From positions 23,195 to 87,194 of the forward strand of contig NZ_FQZP01000008.1 in the NCBI RefSeq assembly GCF_900142095.1: 64,000 nucleotides of DNA, in the 5' to 3' direction. This document shows positions 45,153-52,932 of the stretch, one piece after another. Position numbers and translations under genes: made by a program. The notes under the pieces were generated by a model that made no database searches, was not told where the DNA came from, and worked only from the letters and a program-made list of their open reading frames with translations. The number at the start of each line of letters is the position of its first letter. Position 1 is the first letter of the stretch. Source of the stretch: Thermoclostridium caenicola (lineage in GTDB: Bacteria; Bacillota; Clostridia; DSM-8532).

Positions 45153-46097
45153 TTAAAACGATATCTTCTGAATTTCTACCTGCTCAGCGAGTCTCCATAC
45201 CAAACCGGCATCCGGCGCCTGTGTGCCGTCGCTCATCACACTGGCGGCGCCCATGGCCATAGCTAAGCGGATGCGGGTTTCCCAGGGCAGTTGCTTTTCC
45301 AGGCCATAAGCCATCGCAGCCACCATGGCGTCACCTGCTCCAACAGTGCTCAGGGCAGGGACTTTCAAGGCATCGGCCGTAAACACCCCGTCGGACGACA
45401 TGAAAATGGCGCCGGCTGCTCCCAGGGAAATGGCAATTTCTTCAATGCCTGTCTCCAGCAGCTTTTTGCCTGCCTGGATCAGTTCCTGCTGCGTAGACAA
45501 GTCTTTCCCTGCGATCCTGGACAGTTCCGCATCGTTAGGCTTGATGAAGTTGGGTCTGGCCTCAATCCCCAACCGCATGGCCTCGCCATCACTGTCCAGG
45601 AACACCATTGCGCCAAGCGAATGAAAGCAATTCGTCCATTCGTAATACAGCGAAGCATTCGCTCCCCTCGGAAGACTTCCGGAAAGGATAACAATATCGC
45701 CGGGAGAGATCTTCGCAGCAATACGGTTTCTCAGTTCCTCCAATACAGATTCGGAAACCTCCGGTCCCGGTTCATTGATTTCGGTGGTAACACCGCTGGA
45801 CGGATCAATGATTTTCATATTTGTGCGTGATTGCTCCGAAATCATCACCGGTAATGTATCGATTCCCATTTGTGCCATCAAGGCCAGCAGATGCTCTCCG
45901 GTAGATCCACCCAGGATAGCTCCCGCCGTGCTATCGGTACCAAGTTTTTTTAAGCACTTTGAAACGTTAAAGCCTTTTCCGCCGGCATCGATGCGAAAAG
46001 ACTGTATGCGATTCACACTGCCGACGGAGAAACCAGGAATGACCACCGTCTTATCAATTGCGGGATTCAGCGTAACAGTAAATATCAGTTTACTCAC
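45153..46097 (-). CDS. fruK: 1-phosphofructokinase family (PfkB) sugar kinase
   Basis: A 314-aa ribokinase-fold enzyme. FTVTLNPAIDKTVVIPGF and the double-glycine lid IDAGGKGFNVSKCLKKLG are typical of FruK/LacC. The catalytic base and anion hole lie in STVGAGDAMVAAMAYGLE. It most likely phosphorylates fructose-1-phosphate or tagatose-6-phosphate. No PTS or DeoR gene adjoins it here, so the substrate is not certain. The start appears to be GTG 46097, overlapping the AAAAGGAG ribosome site; a CTG three codons on is better spaced but rare as a start. It is divergent from cysS. Confidence 0.85.
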   Translation of the reverse strand: MSKLIFTVTLNPAIDKTVVIPGFSVGSVNRIQSFRIDAGGKGFNVSKCLKKLGTDSTAGAILGGSTGEHLLALMAQMGIDTLPVMISEQSRTNMKIIDPSSGVTTEINEPGPEVSESVLEELRNRIAAKISPGDIVILSGSLPRGANASLYYEWTNCFHSLGAMVFLDSDGEAMRLGIEARPNFIKPNDAELSRIAGKDLSTQQELIQAGKKLLETGIEEIAISLGAAGAIFMSSDGVFTADALKVPALSTVGAGDAMVAAMAYGLEKQLPWETRIRLAMAMGAASVMSDGTQAPDAGLVWRLAEQVEIQKISF

Positions 46098-46199
46098 TCC
46101 TTTTCACTTCAATAGTAACCGGTGGTCGGTTCTCTGACAAGCTGCAGTTCTTTCGTCATAATTCCATGGCCTGGAGGAAACGGCCAACGGGTTCTGTTC

Positions 46200-46219
46200 A
46201 TCATGTACATGTACATGAT
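46200..46219. promoter_or_regulatory. Perfect 20-bp palindrome between fruK and cysS
   Basis: ATCATGTACATGTACATGAT is its own reverse complement. It ends 14 bases before the TATAAT of cysS and covers the expected -35 region, so a protein bound there would block that promoter. It may also act on the divergent gene. Candidate operator; the regulator is unknown. Confidence 0.6.
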
Positions 46220-46229
46220 ATTGGCAATT

Positions 46230-46238
46230 TGGTATAAT
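46230..46238 (+). promoter_or_regulatory. Extended -10 promoter of cysS
   Basis: TGGTATAAT at 46230-46238, 42 bases before ATG 46280; no good -35, as the palindrome occupies that position. Confidence 0.55.
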
Positions 46239-46279
46239 ATAATAATAAACTTCACAGGGGTAGAGGAAAGGAAAGCAGT

Positions 46280-47725
46280 ATGGATAAGCCGATATTGATC
46301 TATAATTCGTTGACCAGAAAAAAGGAAGAATTTGTTCCTGTTGAAGAAGGACAGGTCAAAATGTATGCCTGCGGGATAACCGTATCTGGAGATGCCCATA
46401 TCGGTCACGCATACCAGGCGGTTATATTTGATGTCATCAGAAAATACCTGGAATATTGCGGATACCGTGTTACCTATGTAAGGAATTATACGGATGTGGA
46501 TGATAAAATCATCAATAAGGCCAGGGAACTGAATGTTCCGGCGATGGAATATGCCAACAAGATGGTGATAAAGACAGATGAGGAACTGAAGCGCCTGGGC
46601 ATTGAAAATGCTACCATTGAGCCAAGGGCCACTGAAAATATTGAGGAAATGATTGAGTTTATATCGGAACTCATCAATAAGGGATATGCCTATGCGACGG
46701 AATATGGCGATGTCTTCTTTTCGGTGAAAAAGTTCCCCCAATACGGCAAGCTTTCAAACAGGCTGGTTGAGGAAGAAATCAGCGGCGTCAGGAAAGAGGT
46801 TGAACCAGGGAAGATTGACAGTCAGGATTTTGCCCTGTGGAAAAGCGCAAAAGAGGGTGAGATTTACTGGGAATCTCCATGGGGCAAAGGACGTCCTGGT
46901 TGGCATATTGAATGCTCAGCCATGAGCATGAAATACCTGGGTGAAACCATTGACATTCATGGTGGCGGAAAAGACTTGATTTTCCCTCATCACGAGAATG
47001 AGATTGCACAATCGGAATCGCGCACAGGAAAGCCATTTGCCAGGTATTGGATTCACAATGGCCTTGTAAAGATTAATGGCCAAAAAATGAGTAAATCCCT
47101 GGGGAATGGGATTTCGCTGAAAGAGTTGCTGGATAATTATCATCCTGACATTATACGTTTTACCTTGCTGCAAAACAACTACAAATCGGATTTGAATATT
47201 GTCGATGGCATTTTTGAGACCAATGAAAAGCATATTTACGGCTTTTATAAAATACTGAATGAAATTGATCAACTGACCGATGAAGAAGCCACCGGCGACA
47301 GCCAGCAAAATGATGACGCGAAATCGCAGATAGAGAATGAATTCCGGGATGCCATGAGCAATGATTTCAATACGGCCGTTGCCATTGCCAATCTGTTCGG
47401 CTACTTCTCAAAAATGAAGCAGATGCTTGAGAAGAAAAAAGATGTTGGCAGCCTGAAGGCAATGAAACAAGCCATCATTGATAATTACAGAGTGCTGGGG
47501 ATTTTGCAGCATGATCCGCAAAAAGTGATTGAGTTGATACGGGATAAATATTTGACCAAACACGGTATCACTGTAGAGGAAATTCAATCCCGCATTAACC
47601 TGAGAAGTGATTACAAGGCAAAAAAGGACTATGCCAACGCGGATGCCATCAAGGAATATTTGGCCAATAAAGGTATAGTGGTTATCGATAAAAAAGGCGT
47701 GACTGAGTGGGATATTGCCTTCTGA
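46280..47725 (+). CDS. cysS: Cysteinyl-tRNA synthetase
   Basis: A 481-aa class I aminoacyl-tRNA synthetase that charges tRNA-Cys. [20 protein letters not shown] carries the first zinc Cys and the HIGH motif. WHIECSAM and [15 protein letters not shown] complete the zinc site. KMSKSLGNG is the second signature. The C-terminal region has the helical anticodon-binding domain. ATG 46280 follows GGGGTAGAGGAAAGGAAAGC. Transcribed alone from a promoter that overlaps a perfect palindrome, and closed by a strong terminator. Confidence 0.96.
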   Translation: MDKPILIYNSLTRKKEEFVPVEEGQVKMYACGITVSGDAHIGHAYQAVIFDVIRKYLEYCGYRVTYVRNYTDVDDKIINKARELNVPAMEYANKMVIKTDEELKRLGIENATIEPRATENIEEMIEFISELINKGYAYATEYGDVFFSVKKFPQYGKLSNRLVEEEISGVRKEVEPGKIDSQDFALWKSAKEGEIYWESPWGKGRPGWHIECSAMSMKYLGETIDIHGGGKDLIFPHHENEIAQSESRTGKPFARYWIHNGLVKINGQKMSKSLGNGISLKELLDNYHPDIIRFTLLQNNYKSDLNIVDGIFETNEKHIYGFYKILNEIDQLTDEEATGDSQQNDDAKSQIENEFRDAMSNDFNTAVAIANLFGYFSKMKQMLEKKKDVGSLKAMKQAIIDNYRVLGILQHDPQKVIELIRDKYLTKHGITVEEIQSRINLRSDYKAKKDYANADAIKEYLANKGIVVIDKKGVTEWDIAF

Positions 47726-47790
47726 AATAGAAGTGGCATAAAAAAGGATTATTCCGCATACACTATTGTTTCATATGAATAAATAAGATT

Positions 47791-47827
47791 AAACTCGCCG
47801 GTTTTTAGCACAACGGCGAGTTTTTTT
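47791..47827 (+). terminator. Intrinsic terminator after cysS
   Basis: A 10-bp perfect stem AAACTCGCCG/CGGCGAGTTT (47791-47800 with 47814-47823) continuing into a seven-T run. Confidence 0.92.
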
Positions 47828-47960
47828 CATAGAGAATCATACATATCAGAATAAGGACAACACAATCTTTGTGTTTGCGGGTATAGCGTACTAGCCTTCC
47901 TCATATAGATAGTATCGGGACATCAAGCCGTGGTATCGGCGCTGTGCGGGAGGCAGGCGC

Positions 47961-48224
47961 ATGAGACATTACATAGAGGAGCGCGCCTTAGAGCTTGGGA
48001 ACTTCATCATTGAAAACAGGACGACTGTCCGAGCAGCTGCACAGAATTTTGGTATCAGCAAAAGCACGGTGCACAAGGATGTTACAGAGAGGCTTGCAAA
48101 GCTTGATCCATTTATGGCAAAGCAGGTGAAAAGGATACTCGACGAAAACAAAGCGGAAAGGCATATCCGCGGAGGTGAAGCAACAAGGCTCAAATATGGA
48201 AGGGAAGGCAGAAAAGTCGGTTAA
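47961..48224 (+). CDS. spoIIID: Sporulation transcription factor SpoIIID
   Basis: An 87-aa DNA-binding protein of the mother cell that modulates sigma-E and sigma-K genes. It starts MRHYIEERALELGNFIIEN and contains the helix-turn-helix VRAAAQNFGISKSTVHKDV. The C-terminal basic helix (LKYGREGRKVG) matches the family. ATG 47961 follows CGGGAGGCAGGCGC. A terminator overlaps the stop codon, so it is a one-gene unit. Confidence 0.96.
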   Translation: MRHYIEERALELGNFIIENRTTVRAAAQNFGISKSTVHKDVTERLAKLDPFMAKQVKRILDENKAERHIRGGEATRLKYGREGRKVG

Positions 48225-48237
48225 ACACCGACTTTTT
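48213..48237 (+). terminator. Terminator overlapping the spoIIID stop
   Basis: A 9-bp stem AAAGTCGGT/ACCGACTTT (48213-48221 with 48227-48235) with loop TAAAC, then further T. The stop codon of spoIIID lies in the loop. Confidence 0.85.
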
Positions 48238-48510
48238 GCATATTTTATGACGGCTCAGGCATGTCCCGCTCCCGCAAGCCGCACATGCATATCCGGCGGA
48301 GCCCTTTCGCATTCTGAGCCATCATGTTTGAACGAGGCCGTTCAAGCAGCTACTTTTTAGGGTACCTGATATCCCACATTATGAATGACCAGGCAATCCC
48401 GGCGAGCAGGAAAAGCGGAATACCAATGAGCGATGCCAACGAAAAAAGATTTGATGGGCTGCCCGCCATCTGCACATGTCAACCGCGTCTGATTATTTCC
48501 TGGAAAGCAT
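48238..48510. other. Gene-free interval after spoIIID
   Basis: No gene I can support. Short open frames here have no ribosome site or recognisable product. The riboswitch promoter begins at 48511. Confidence 0.5.
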
Positions 48511-48539
48511 TTGACCAATAGGTTCCAAAATGATATAAT
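48511..48539 (+). promoter_or_regulatory. Consensus promoter of the riboswitch-controlled aminomutase operon
   Basis: TTGACC (48511-48516), exactly 17 bases, TATAAT (48534-48539). The transcript would begin about 48546, some 30 bases before the riboswitch. Confidence 0.85.
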
Positions 48540-48575
48540 ATACTCATCATATTATGTCCCTGAAACTGAATATGG

Positions 48576-48718
48576 TTGAAGTGCTGAATTCCTGTCTGCT
48601 TTCTTGGACAGGATACGGGGGAACCAATTCATGGGGTGAATCCGGAAATTATTTCCGGTAGGGCTAATTCCTTTCGGCCCGAATCCGTCAGCTAACCTCG
48701 GAAGCTTTGAAGGGAAGG
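48576..48718 (+). ncRNA. ydaO/yuaA-type c-di-AMP riboswitch
   Basis: The region contains the conserved blocks of the family in order: GGGGGAACC, GGGGTGAATCC, a TCCGGAAAT-type hairpin, GTAGGGCTAATTCC, CCCGAATCCGTCAGCTAACCTCG and a closing AGC (the long block spans about 48677-48711). The CGAATCCGTCAGCTAACCTCG segment is nearly invariant in this class. It binds cyclic di-AMP and usually lowers expression of ion and osmolyte genes when the nucleotide is high. A terminator lies just downstream, which fits an OFF switch. Confidence 0.9.
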
Positions 48719-48738
48719 ATGGTTATTTTCTGCCTTTG

Positions 48739-48776
48739 AAGCGATTCTCACTAGGGTTGGTGATAATCGCTTTTTT
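48739..48776 (+). terminator. Terminator (expression platform) of the c-di-AMP riboswitch
   Basis: AAGCGATT-TCAC pairs with GGTGA-AATCGCTT (about 48739-48750 with 48759-48772), followed by T. It sits between the aptamer and the aminomutase gene and probably forms when the ligand is bound. Confidence 0.8.
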
Positions 48777-48874
48777 AGTCGTGACGTTGGTTCCCCGATT
48801 CCTGCCTTCAATGCGTTTGGTTGGCAGGACGGGGTTCTTCTTTTTTCTAAAACATTCGAAAGGGGGTCGGAGAT

Positions 48875-50113
48875 ATGGGTACAGTTTATGATGTGTACCG
48901 GGAGAACAATGGCAACCGGTTTGAGGAACTGAAGCGCAGCATAGAAACGTATGAACAGGTGAAAGGTACCATAAAGACCGGCCTTGAGGACCGGGAGAAG
49001 ATTGCCCGGCAGAAGGCAAGGATTATGGAAAGGCTGGGAGCCACCGAAGAGCAGTGGAAGGATTACAGATGGCAGCTTAAGAATCGTTTCACACGGGCTG
49101 AAGATATCGCCGAAATGCTTGGGCTGTCGGCGGAAGAAACAGACAGGATCAAAGCGGTAGGGGAAAGGTACCGGTTTGCAATTTCTCCATATTATCTGTC
49201 GGTCATCGATCCCGACAATCCGTCCTGCGGGGTCAGACGACAGGCCATCCCCTCCTTCGATGAGCTGAATGATCAGGGCGAGCTTGATCCTATGGATGAA
49301 GCGGGCTGGACTCCGGAAGAGCTTATCACCCGGAGATATCCTGACAGGCTTATCATCAAGGTTACCAATATCTGCGGCATGTATTGCAGGTTCTGCCAGA
49401 GAAGGAGGATGATCGGCGAGCATGATGCCCATGCGGACCGGGAACAGATCGGAAAAGCCATAGACTATGTGCGGAAGAACAAGGAGATCCGGGATGTTCT
49501 GATCACCGGCGGTGACGCTTTTATGCATGACGATGCCACCATAGAATGGATGCTGGAGGAACTCCGAAGCATCCCCCATGTGGAGATCATCCGGTTTGGG
49601 ACCAGGGCACCGGTTACGCTGCCCCAGCGGATCACCGACAGTTTGGTCAACATCCTGAAAAAATACCATCCGATATACGTTAACACCCATTTCAACAATC
49701 CCAGGGAGATCACCGAGGAGTCCAAGGCAGCCTGTGAGAAGCTGGCCAACGCGGGTATCCCCCTTGGCAACCAGATGGTGCTGCTCAATGGCGTCAACAA
49801 TGACAAGTATGTGGTCTGCAAGCTGAACCAGGCGCTGCTTACCATCCGTGTAAAGCCCTATTACATCTTCCATCCCAAGACGGTCAAGGGCACGTCACAC
49901 TTCTGGGTGAGGGTGGAAGAAGGCCTTGAGATCATGGACTATCTGAGGGGAAGAACGTCGGGCATGGCCGTTCCCACCTATATCGTCAACGGACCCAAAG
50001 GCCTCGGCAAAACGCCCATCCTTCCTAATTATCTGTGCTATATCGGTAAAGACAAAGCGGTGTTCAGAAGCTGGCAAGGAAAAGTGTTCACCATACAGAA
50101 TGAAATCCGGTAA
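48875..50113 (+). CDS. eam: Glutamate 2,3-aminomutase (radical SAM, PLP)
   Basis: A 412-aa KamA-family radical SAM enzyme. NICGMYCRFCQRRRMIG carries the CX3CX2C iron-sulfur motif (Cys167, 171, 174). The lysine enzyme has two substrate-binding Asp residues; here the aligned positions are Lys335 (in YYIFHPKTVKG) and Asn372 (in YIVNGPKGLGK). Those changes are the ones reported to separate glutamate from lysine 2,3-aminomutase, so the product should be beta-glutamate, a known compatible solute. The gene follows a c-di-AMP riboswitch and terminator and is 16 bases from the next gene. ATG 48875 has GAAAGGGGGTCGGAGAT upstream. No N-acetyltransferase (ablB) is adjacent. Confidence 0.88.
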   Translation: MGTVYDVYRENNGNRFEELKRSIETYEQVKGTIKTGLEDREKIARQKARIMERLGATEEQWKDYRWQLKNRFTRAEDIAEMLGLSAEETDRIKAVGERYRFAISPYYLSVIDPDNPSCGVRRQAIPSFDELNDQGELDPMDEAGWTPEELITRRYPDRLIIKVTNICGMYCRFCQRRRMIGEHDAHADREQIGKAIDYVRKNKEIRDVLITGGDAFMHDDATIEWMLEELRSIPHVEIIRFGTRAPVTLPQRITDSLVNILKKYHPIYVNTHFNNPREITEESKAACEKLANAGIPLGNQMVLLNGVNNDKYVVCKLNQALLTIRVKPYYIFHPKTVKGTSHFWVRVEEGLEIMDYLRGRTSGMAVPTYIVNGPKGLGKTPILPNYLCYIGKDKAVFRSWQGKVFTIQNEIR

Positions 50114-50129
50114 AGGGGGAGAATTTACG

Positions 50130-51515
50130 ATGAACGTCAAGTTCAATAAGTACAGCAAGATGATGGAGATCGAATTCCAGTTCAGGGATGTTCAGGATCC
50201 GAACCTCTTTCGCAATATTTTCCCTTACAATGAGGTCCCGAGGCTGGTTTTCAACCACAGAGTCGTGCCCATGAACATTCCTGAAAAGCTTTACATTACC
50301 GACACCACCTTCAGGGACGGGCAGCAGTCACGCTCCCCCTATACGGTTGAGGAGATCAGCAAACTGTTTGATCTTTTGCATAAGCTGGACAACGGCAGCG
50401 GCATCATCAAACAGAGCGAGTTCTTCCTGTATTCCAAGGTGGACAGGGAGGCCGTTGTCAAGTGCATGGAGAAGGGCTACGACTATCCCCAGATCACCTC
50501 ATGGATAAGAGCCAAGAAGGAAGATTTCCAGCTGGTAAAGGATATGGGGATCAAGGAGACGGGTATTCTGGTTTCCTGCTCGGACTACCATATCTTCAAG
50601 AAGCTGAAGATGACCCGAAGCCAGGCCATGGAACAGTACCTGGGCATCGTTTCTGCGGCGCTGGATGCGGGCATCGTGCCCAGATGCCACCTGGAGGATA
50701 TCACCCGGGCGGACTTCTACGGCTTTGTGCTGCCCTTCGTCAACCGGCTCATGGAGCTGTCCAGGCAGGCCGGGCTGCCTGTGAAGATCCGGGCCTGCGA
50801 TACCCTGGGCCTGGGGGTCAGCATCCCCGGCGTGGCACTGCCCAGAAGCGTTCCGCAGATCATTTATGGTCTGGTCAACTACGGGGAAGTGCCCTCCGAG
50901 TGGCTGGAATGGCATGGCCACAATGATTTCTACCGGGCGGTGACCAACTCCACCACTGCTTGGCTCTATGGTGCGGCCAATGTCAACACCTCCCTGCTGG
51001 GCATCGGTGAGAGAACCGGAAATACCCCGCTGGAGGCCATGGTCATGGAATATGTCCAGCTCAGGGGTGATACGGGCGGCATGGATCTTCGGGTGATCAC
51101 CGAGATCGCCGAATACTTCGAGAACGAGCTGAACTATGAGATTCCGCCCAGAACCCCCTTTGTAGGCCGGGCCTTCAATGCCACGCGGGCCGGCATTCAT
51201 GCGGATGGCCTTCTGAAAGATGAAGAGATCTACAACATCTTTGACACCACCAAAATCCTGGGAAGACCCCCTGTGGTGGTCATCGACGCCCATTCCGGTC
51301 TTGCCGGGGTGGCGGCCTGGATCAACAGCTATTTCCACCTTAAAGGGGATATGGCCATTGACAAGAAGGATGAAAGGGTGGCCAGGATCAAGGCGTGGAT
51401 AGATAAGGAATATGAGAACGGACGAACGACCGTTATCGGGGATTCCGAAATGGAGCAGCTGGCCAAGGAATATTTCCCGGAACTGCTTTCTCTCAGGCAG
51501 AGCAGGGTGGAGTAA
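50130..51515 (+). CDS. DRE-TIM metallolyase: 2-isopropylmalate synthase-like, possibly Re-citrate synthase
   Basis: A 461-aa condensing enzyme of the isopropylmalate/homocitrate synthase superfamily. YITDTTFRDGQQSRSPY supplies the catalytic Arg and metal Asp, RCHLEDITRADFYGF the next conserved block, and EWHGHNDFYRAV the HxH metal ligands. It lacks the C-terminal LeuA regulatory domain. Sequences of this shape in Clostridia are annotated as isopropylmalate synthase, and some are Re-citrate synthases. Citrate leads to 2-oxoglutarate and glutamate, the substrate of the enzyme upstream, so Re-citrate synthase is attractive but unproven. ATG 50130 follows AAAGGGGGAGAATTTACG. It shares the riboswitch transcript with eam. 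Confidence 0.75.
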   Translation: MNVKFNKYSKMMEIEFQFRDVQDPNLFRNIFPYNEVPRLVFNHRVVPMNIPEKLYITDTTFRDGQQSRSPYTVEEISKLFDLLHKLDNGSGIIKQSEFFLYSKVDREAVVKCMEKGYDYPQITSWIRAKKEDFQLVKDMGIKETGILVSCSDYHIFKKLKMTRSQAMEQYLGIVSAALDAGIVPRCHLEDITRADFYGFVLPFVNRLMELSRQAGLPVKIRACDTLGLGVSIPGVALPRSVPQIIYGLVNYGEVPSEWLEWHGHNDFYRAVTNSTTAWLYGAANVNTSLLGIGERTGNTPLEAMVMEYVQLRGDTGGMDLRVITEIAEYFENELNYEIPPRTPFVGRAFNATRAGIHADGLLKDEEIYNIFDTTKILGRPPVVVIDAHSGLAGVAAWINSYFHLKGDMAIDKKDERVARIKAWIDKEYENGRTTVIGDSEMEQLAKEYFPELLSLRQSRVE

Positions 51516-51564
51516 AAATTTTAACATATTCCTTAAGCTGACACAAAAAATGTAAGAAAAAGTG

Positions 51565-51589
51565 GAAAAGCCGGGAAAACCGGCTTTTC
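51565..51589 (+). terminator. Terminator after the aminomutase operon
   Basis: A 10-bp perfect stem GAAAAGCCGG/CCGGCTTTTC (51565-51574 with 51580-51589) with loop GAAAA. Confidence 0.75.
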
Positions 51590-51730
51590 GCATACCATGG
51601 GTTTTCAGATCGATGTCGGATGCCCCGGAAGCCCCGGTATTGCTGAAATTCAGACTTGTAATCATACGGCGATATTGCTAAGATTGTTATGAGTACATGT
51701 TAAGAAATGTAAGCAAAGGGGTTGTATACT

Positions 51731-52762
51731 TTGGGCCTTGGAATGGACATCGGAATAGATTTGGGAACCGCTTCGGTACTGATATATGTCAAGGGGAAGG
51801 GCATTGTCCTCCGTGAACCTTCGGTCGTCGCCATCGACAAGAACACTGACAAGATACTGGCAGTCGGAGAGGAAGCGCGTCGAATGCTTGGCCGGACGCC
51901 GGGCAACATTGTGGCCTGCCGCCCGCTTCGGGAAGGGGTCATATCCGACTACCACGTGACCGAAAGAATGCTGAAATACTTCTTGAACAAGGTGACAGCA
52001 TCCAGTTTTTTCAGGCTCTTTAAGCCCCGCGTCATGATCTGCGTGCCTTCCGGTGTCACAGAAGTGGAAAAGCGGGCTGTGGAGGACGCCGCTGTTCAGG
52101 CTGGCGCCCGAAAGACTTATCTGATAGAGGAACCCATTGCCGCAGCCATCGGCGCCGGAATTGACATTACCAAGGCCTGCGGAAGCATGGTCGTGGACGT
52201 TGGCGGCGGTACCACCGACATAGCCGTTATTTCCCTGGGTGGTACGGTTGTCAGCACTTCCATCAAGGTTGCCGGCGACAAGTTTGATGAAGCCATTGTG
52301 CGGTACATGCGCAAGAAGCACAACATCATGATCGGTGAGCGGACCGCCGAAGATCTGAAGGTCAACATCGGAACGGTATTCCCCAGACCCCAGGAGGTCT
52401 ACATGGATATCCGCGGACGGAACCTGGTCTCCGGTCTTCCCAAAACCATCACGGTGTCGTCCTCCGAATTGATGGAGGCATTGGAAGAGCCGGTGTCCAG
52501 CGTGGTTGAGGCTGTCCATTCGGTACTGGAAAGGACACCGCCCGAACTGGCAGCCGATATCAGTGATCGGGGAATTGTTATGACCGGCGGCGGAAGTCTG
52601 GTATATGGTCTGGACAAGCTGCTGGAGCATAAGACGGGCATCAAGGTCATCATTGCCGACGATGCGGTTTCGGCAGTGGCCCTGGGAACCGGTAAGGTGC
52701 TTGAAAATCTGGACCTGCTTCGTGCCAATGAAATGGCCAGAAGTTCCGGATACATCTTCTGA
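51731..52762 (+). CDS. mbl: Rod-shape actin homologue, MreB/Mbl family
   Basis: A 343-aa bacterial actin that organises cell-wall synthesis at the membrane. DIGIDLGTASVLIYVKGKGI is the first phosphate loop, VVDVGGGTTDIAVISLGG the second, and GIVMTGGGSLVYGLDKLL the adenosine site. TTG 51731, eight bases after AAAGGGG, gives MGLGMDIGIDLGT as in Mbl; TTG 51722 is adjacent to the ribosome site and less likely. Genes of this type are often followed by flhO/flhP flagellar genes, as here, though a large activase gene intervenes. Confidence 0.9.
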   Translation: MGLGMDIGIDLGTASVLIYVKGKGIVLREPSVVAIDKNTDKILAVGEEARRMLGRTPGNIVACRPLREGVISDYHVTERMLKYFLNKVTASSFFRLFKPRVMICVPSGVTEVEKRAVEDAAVQAGARKTYLIEEPIAAAIGAGIDITKACGSMVVDVGGGTTDIAVISLGGTVVSTSIKVAGDKFDEAIVRYMRKKHNIMIGERTAEDLKVNIGTVFPRPQEVYMDIRGRNLVSGLPKTITVSSSELMEALEEPVSSVVEAVHSVLERTPPELAADISDRGIVMTGGGSLVYGLDKLLEHKTGIKVIIADDAVSAVALGTGKVLENLDLLRANEMARSSGYIF

Positions 52763-52932
52763 GCCGGGCCCGCAGAGAAGGGTATATCTCTGGATTATAG
52801 CAGGCAAATGGATCACCATAAAGAAGCGGGGCAGTTCTGAAAACAGGGTTGCCCCTTTGTTTCACCCTTGTTCTTGACATGAATGGGGGATTTTATTATG
52901 GTTTTGAACCCAAAACCGCAAGGAGTCATGCC

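Noticed and set aside
48875..50113. Lysine 2,3-aminomutase (kamA) call
   Set aside because: The two Asp residues that hold the lysine side-chain amino group are replaced by Lys335 and Asn372, as reported for glutamate 2,3-aminomutase.
50499..51665. 388-codon minus-strand open frame opposite the LeuA-like gene
   Set aside because: Antisense shadow; the plus strand has full catalytic motifs and a strong ribosome site.
51662..52819. 385-codon minus-strand open frame opposite mbl
   Set aside because: Antisense to a gene with clear MreB motifs; no homology-like features.
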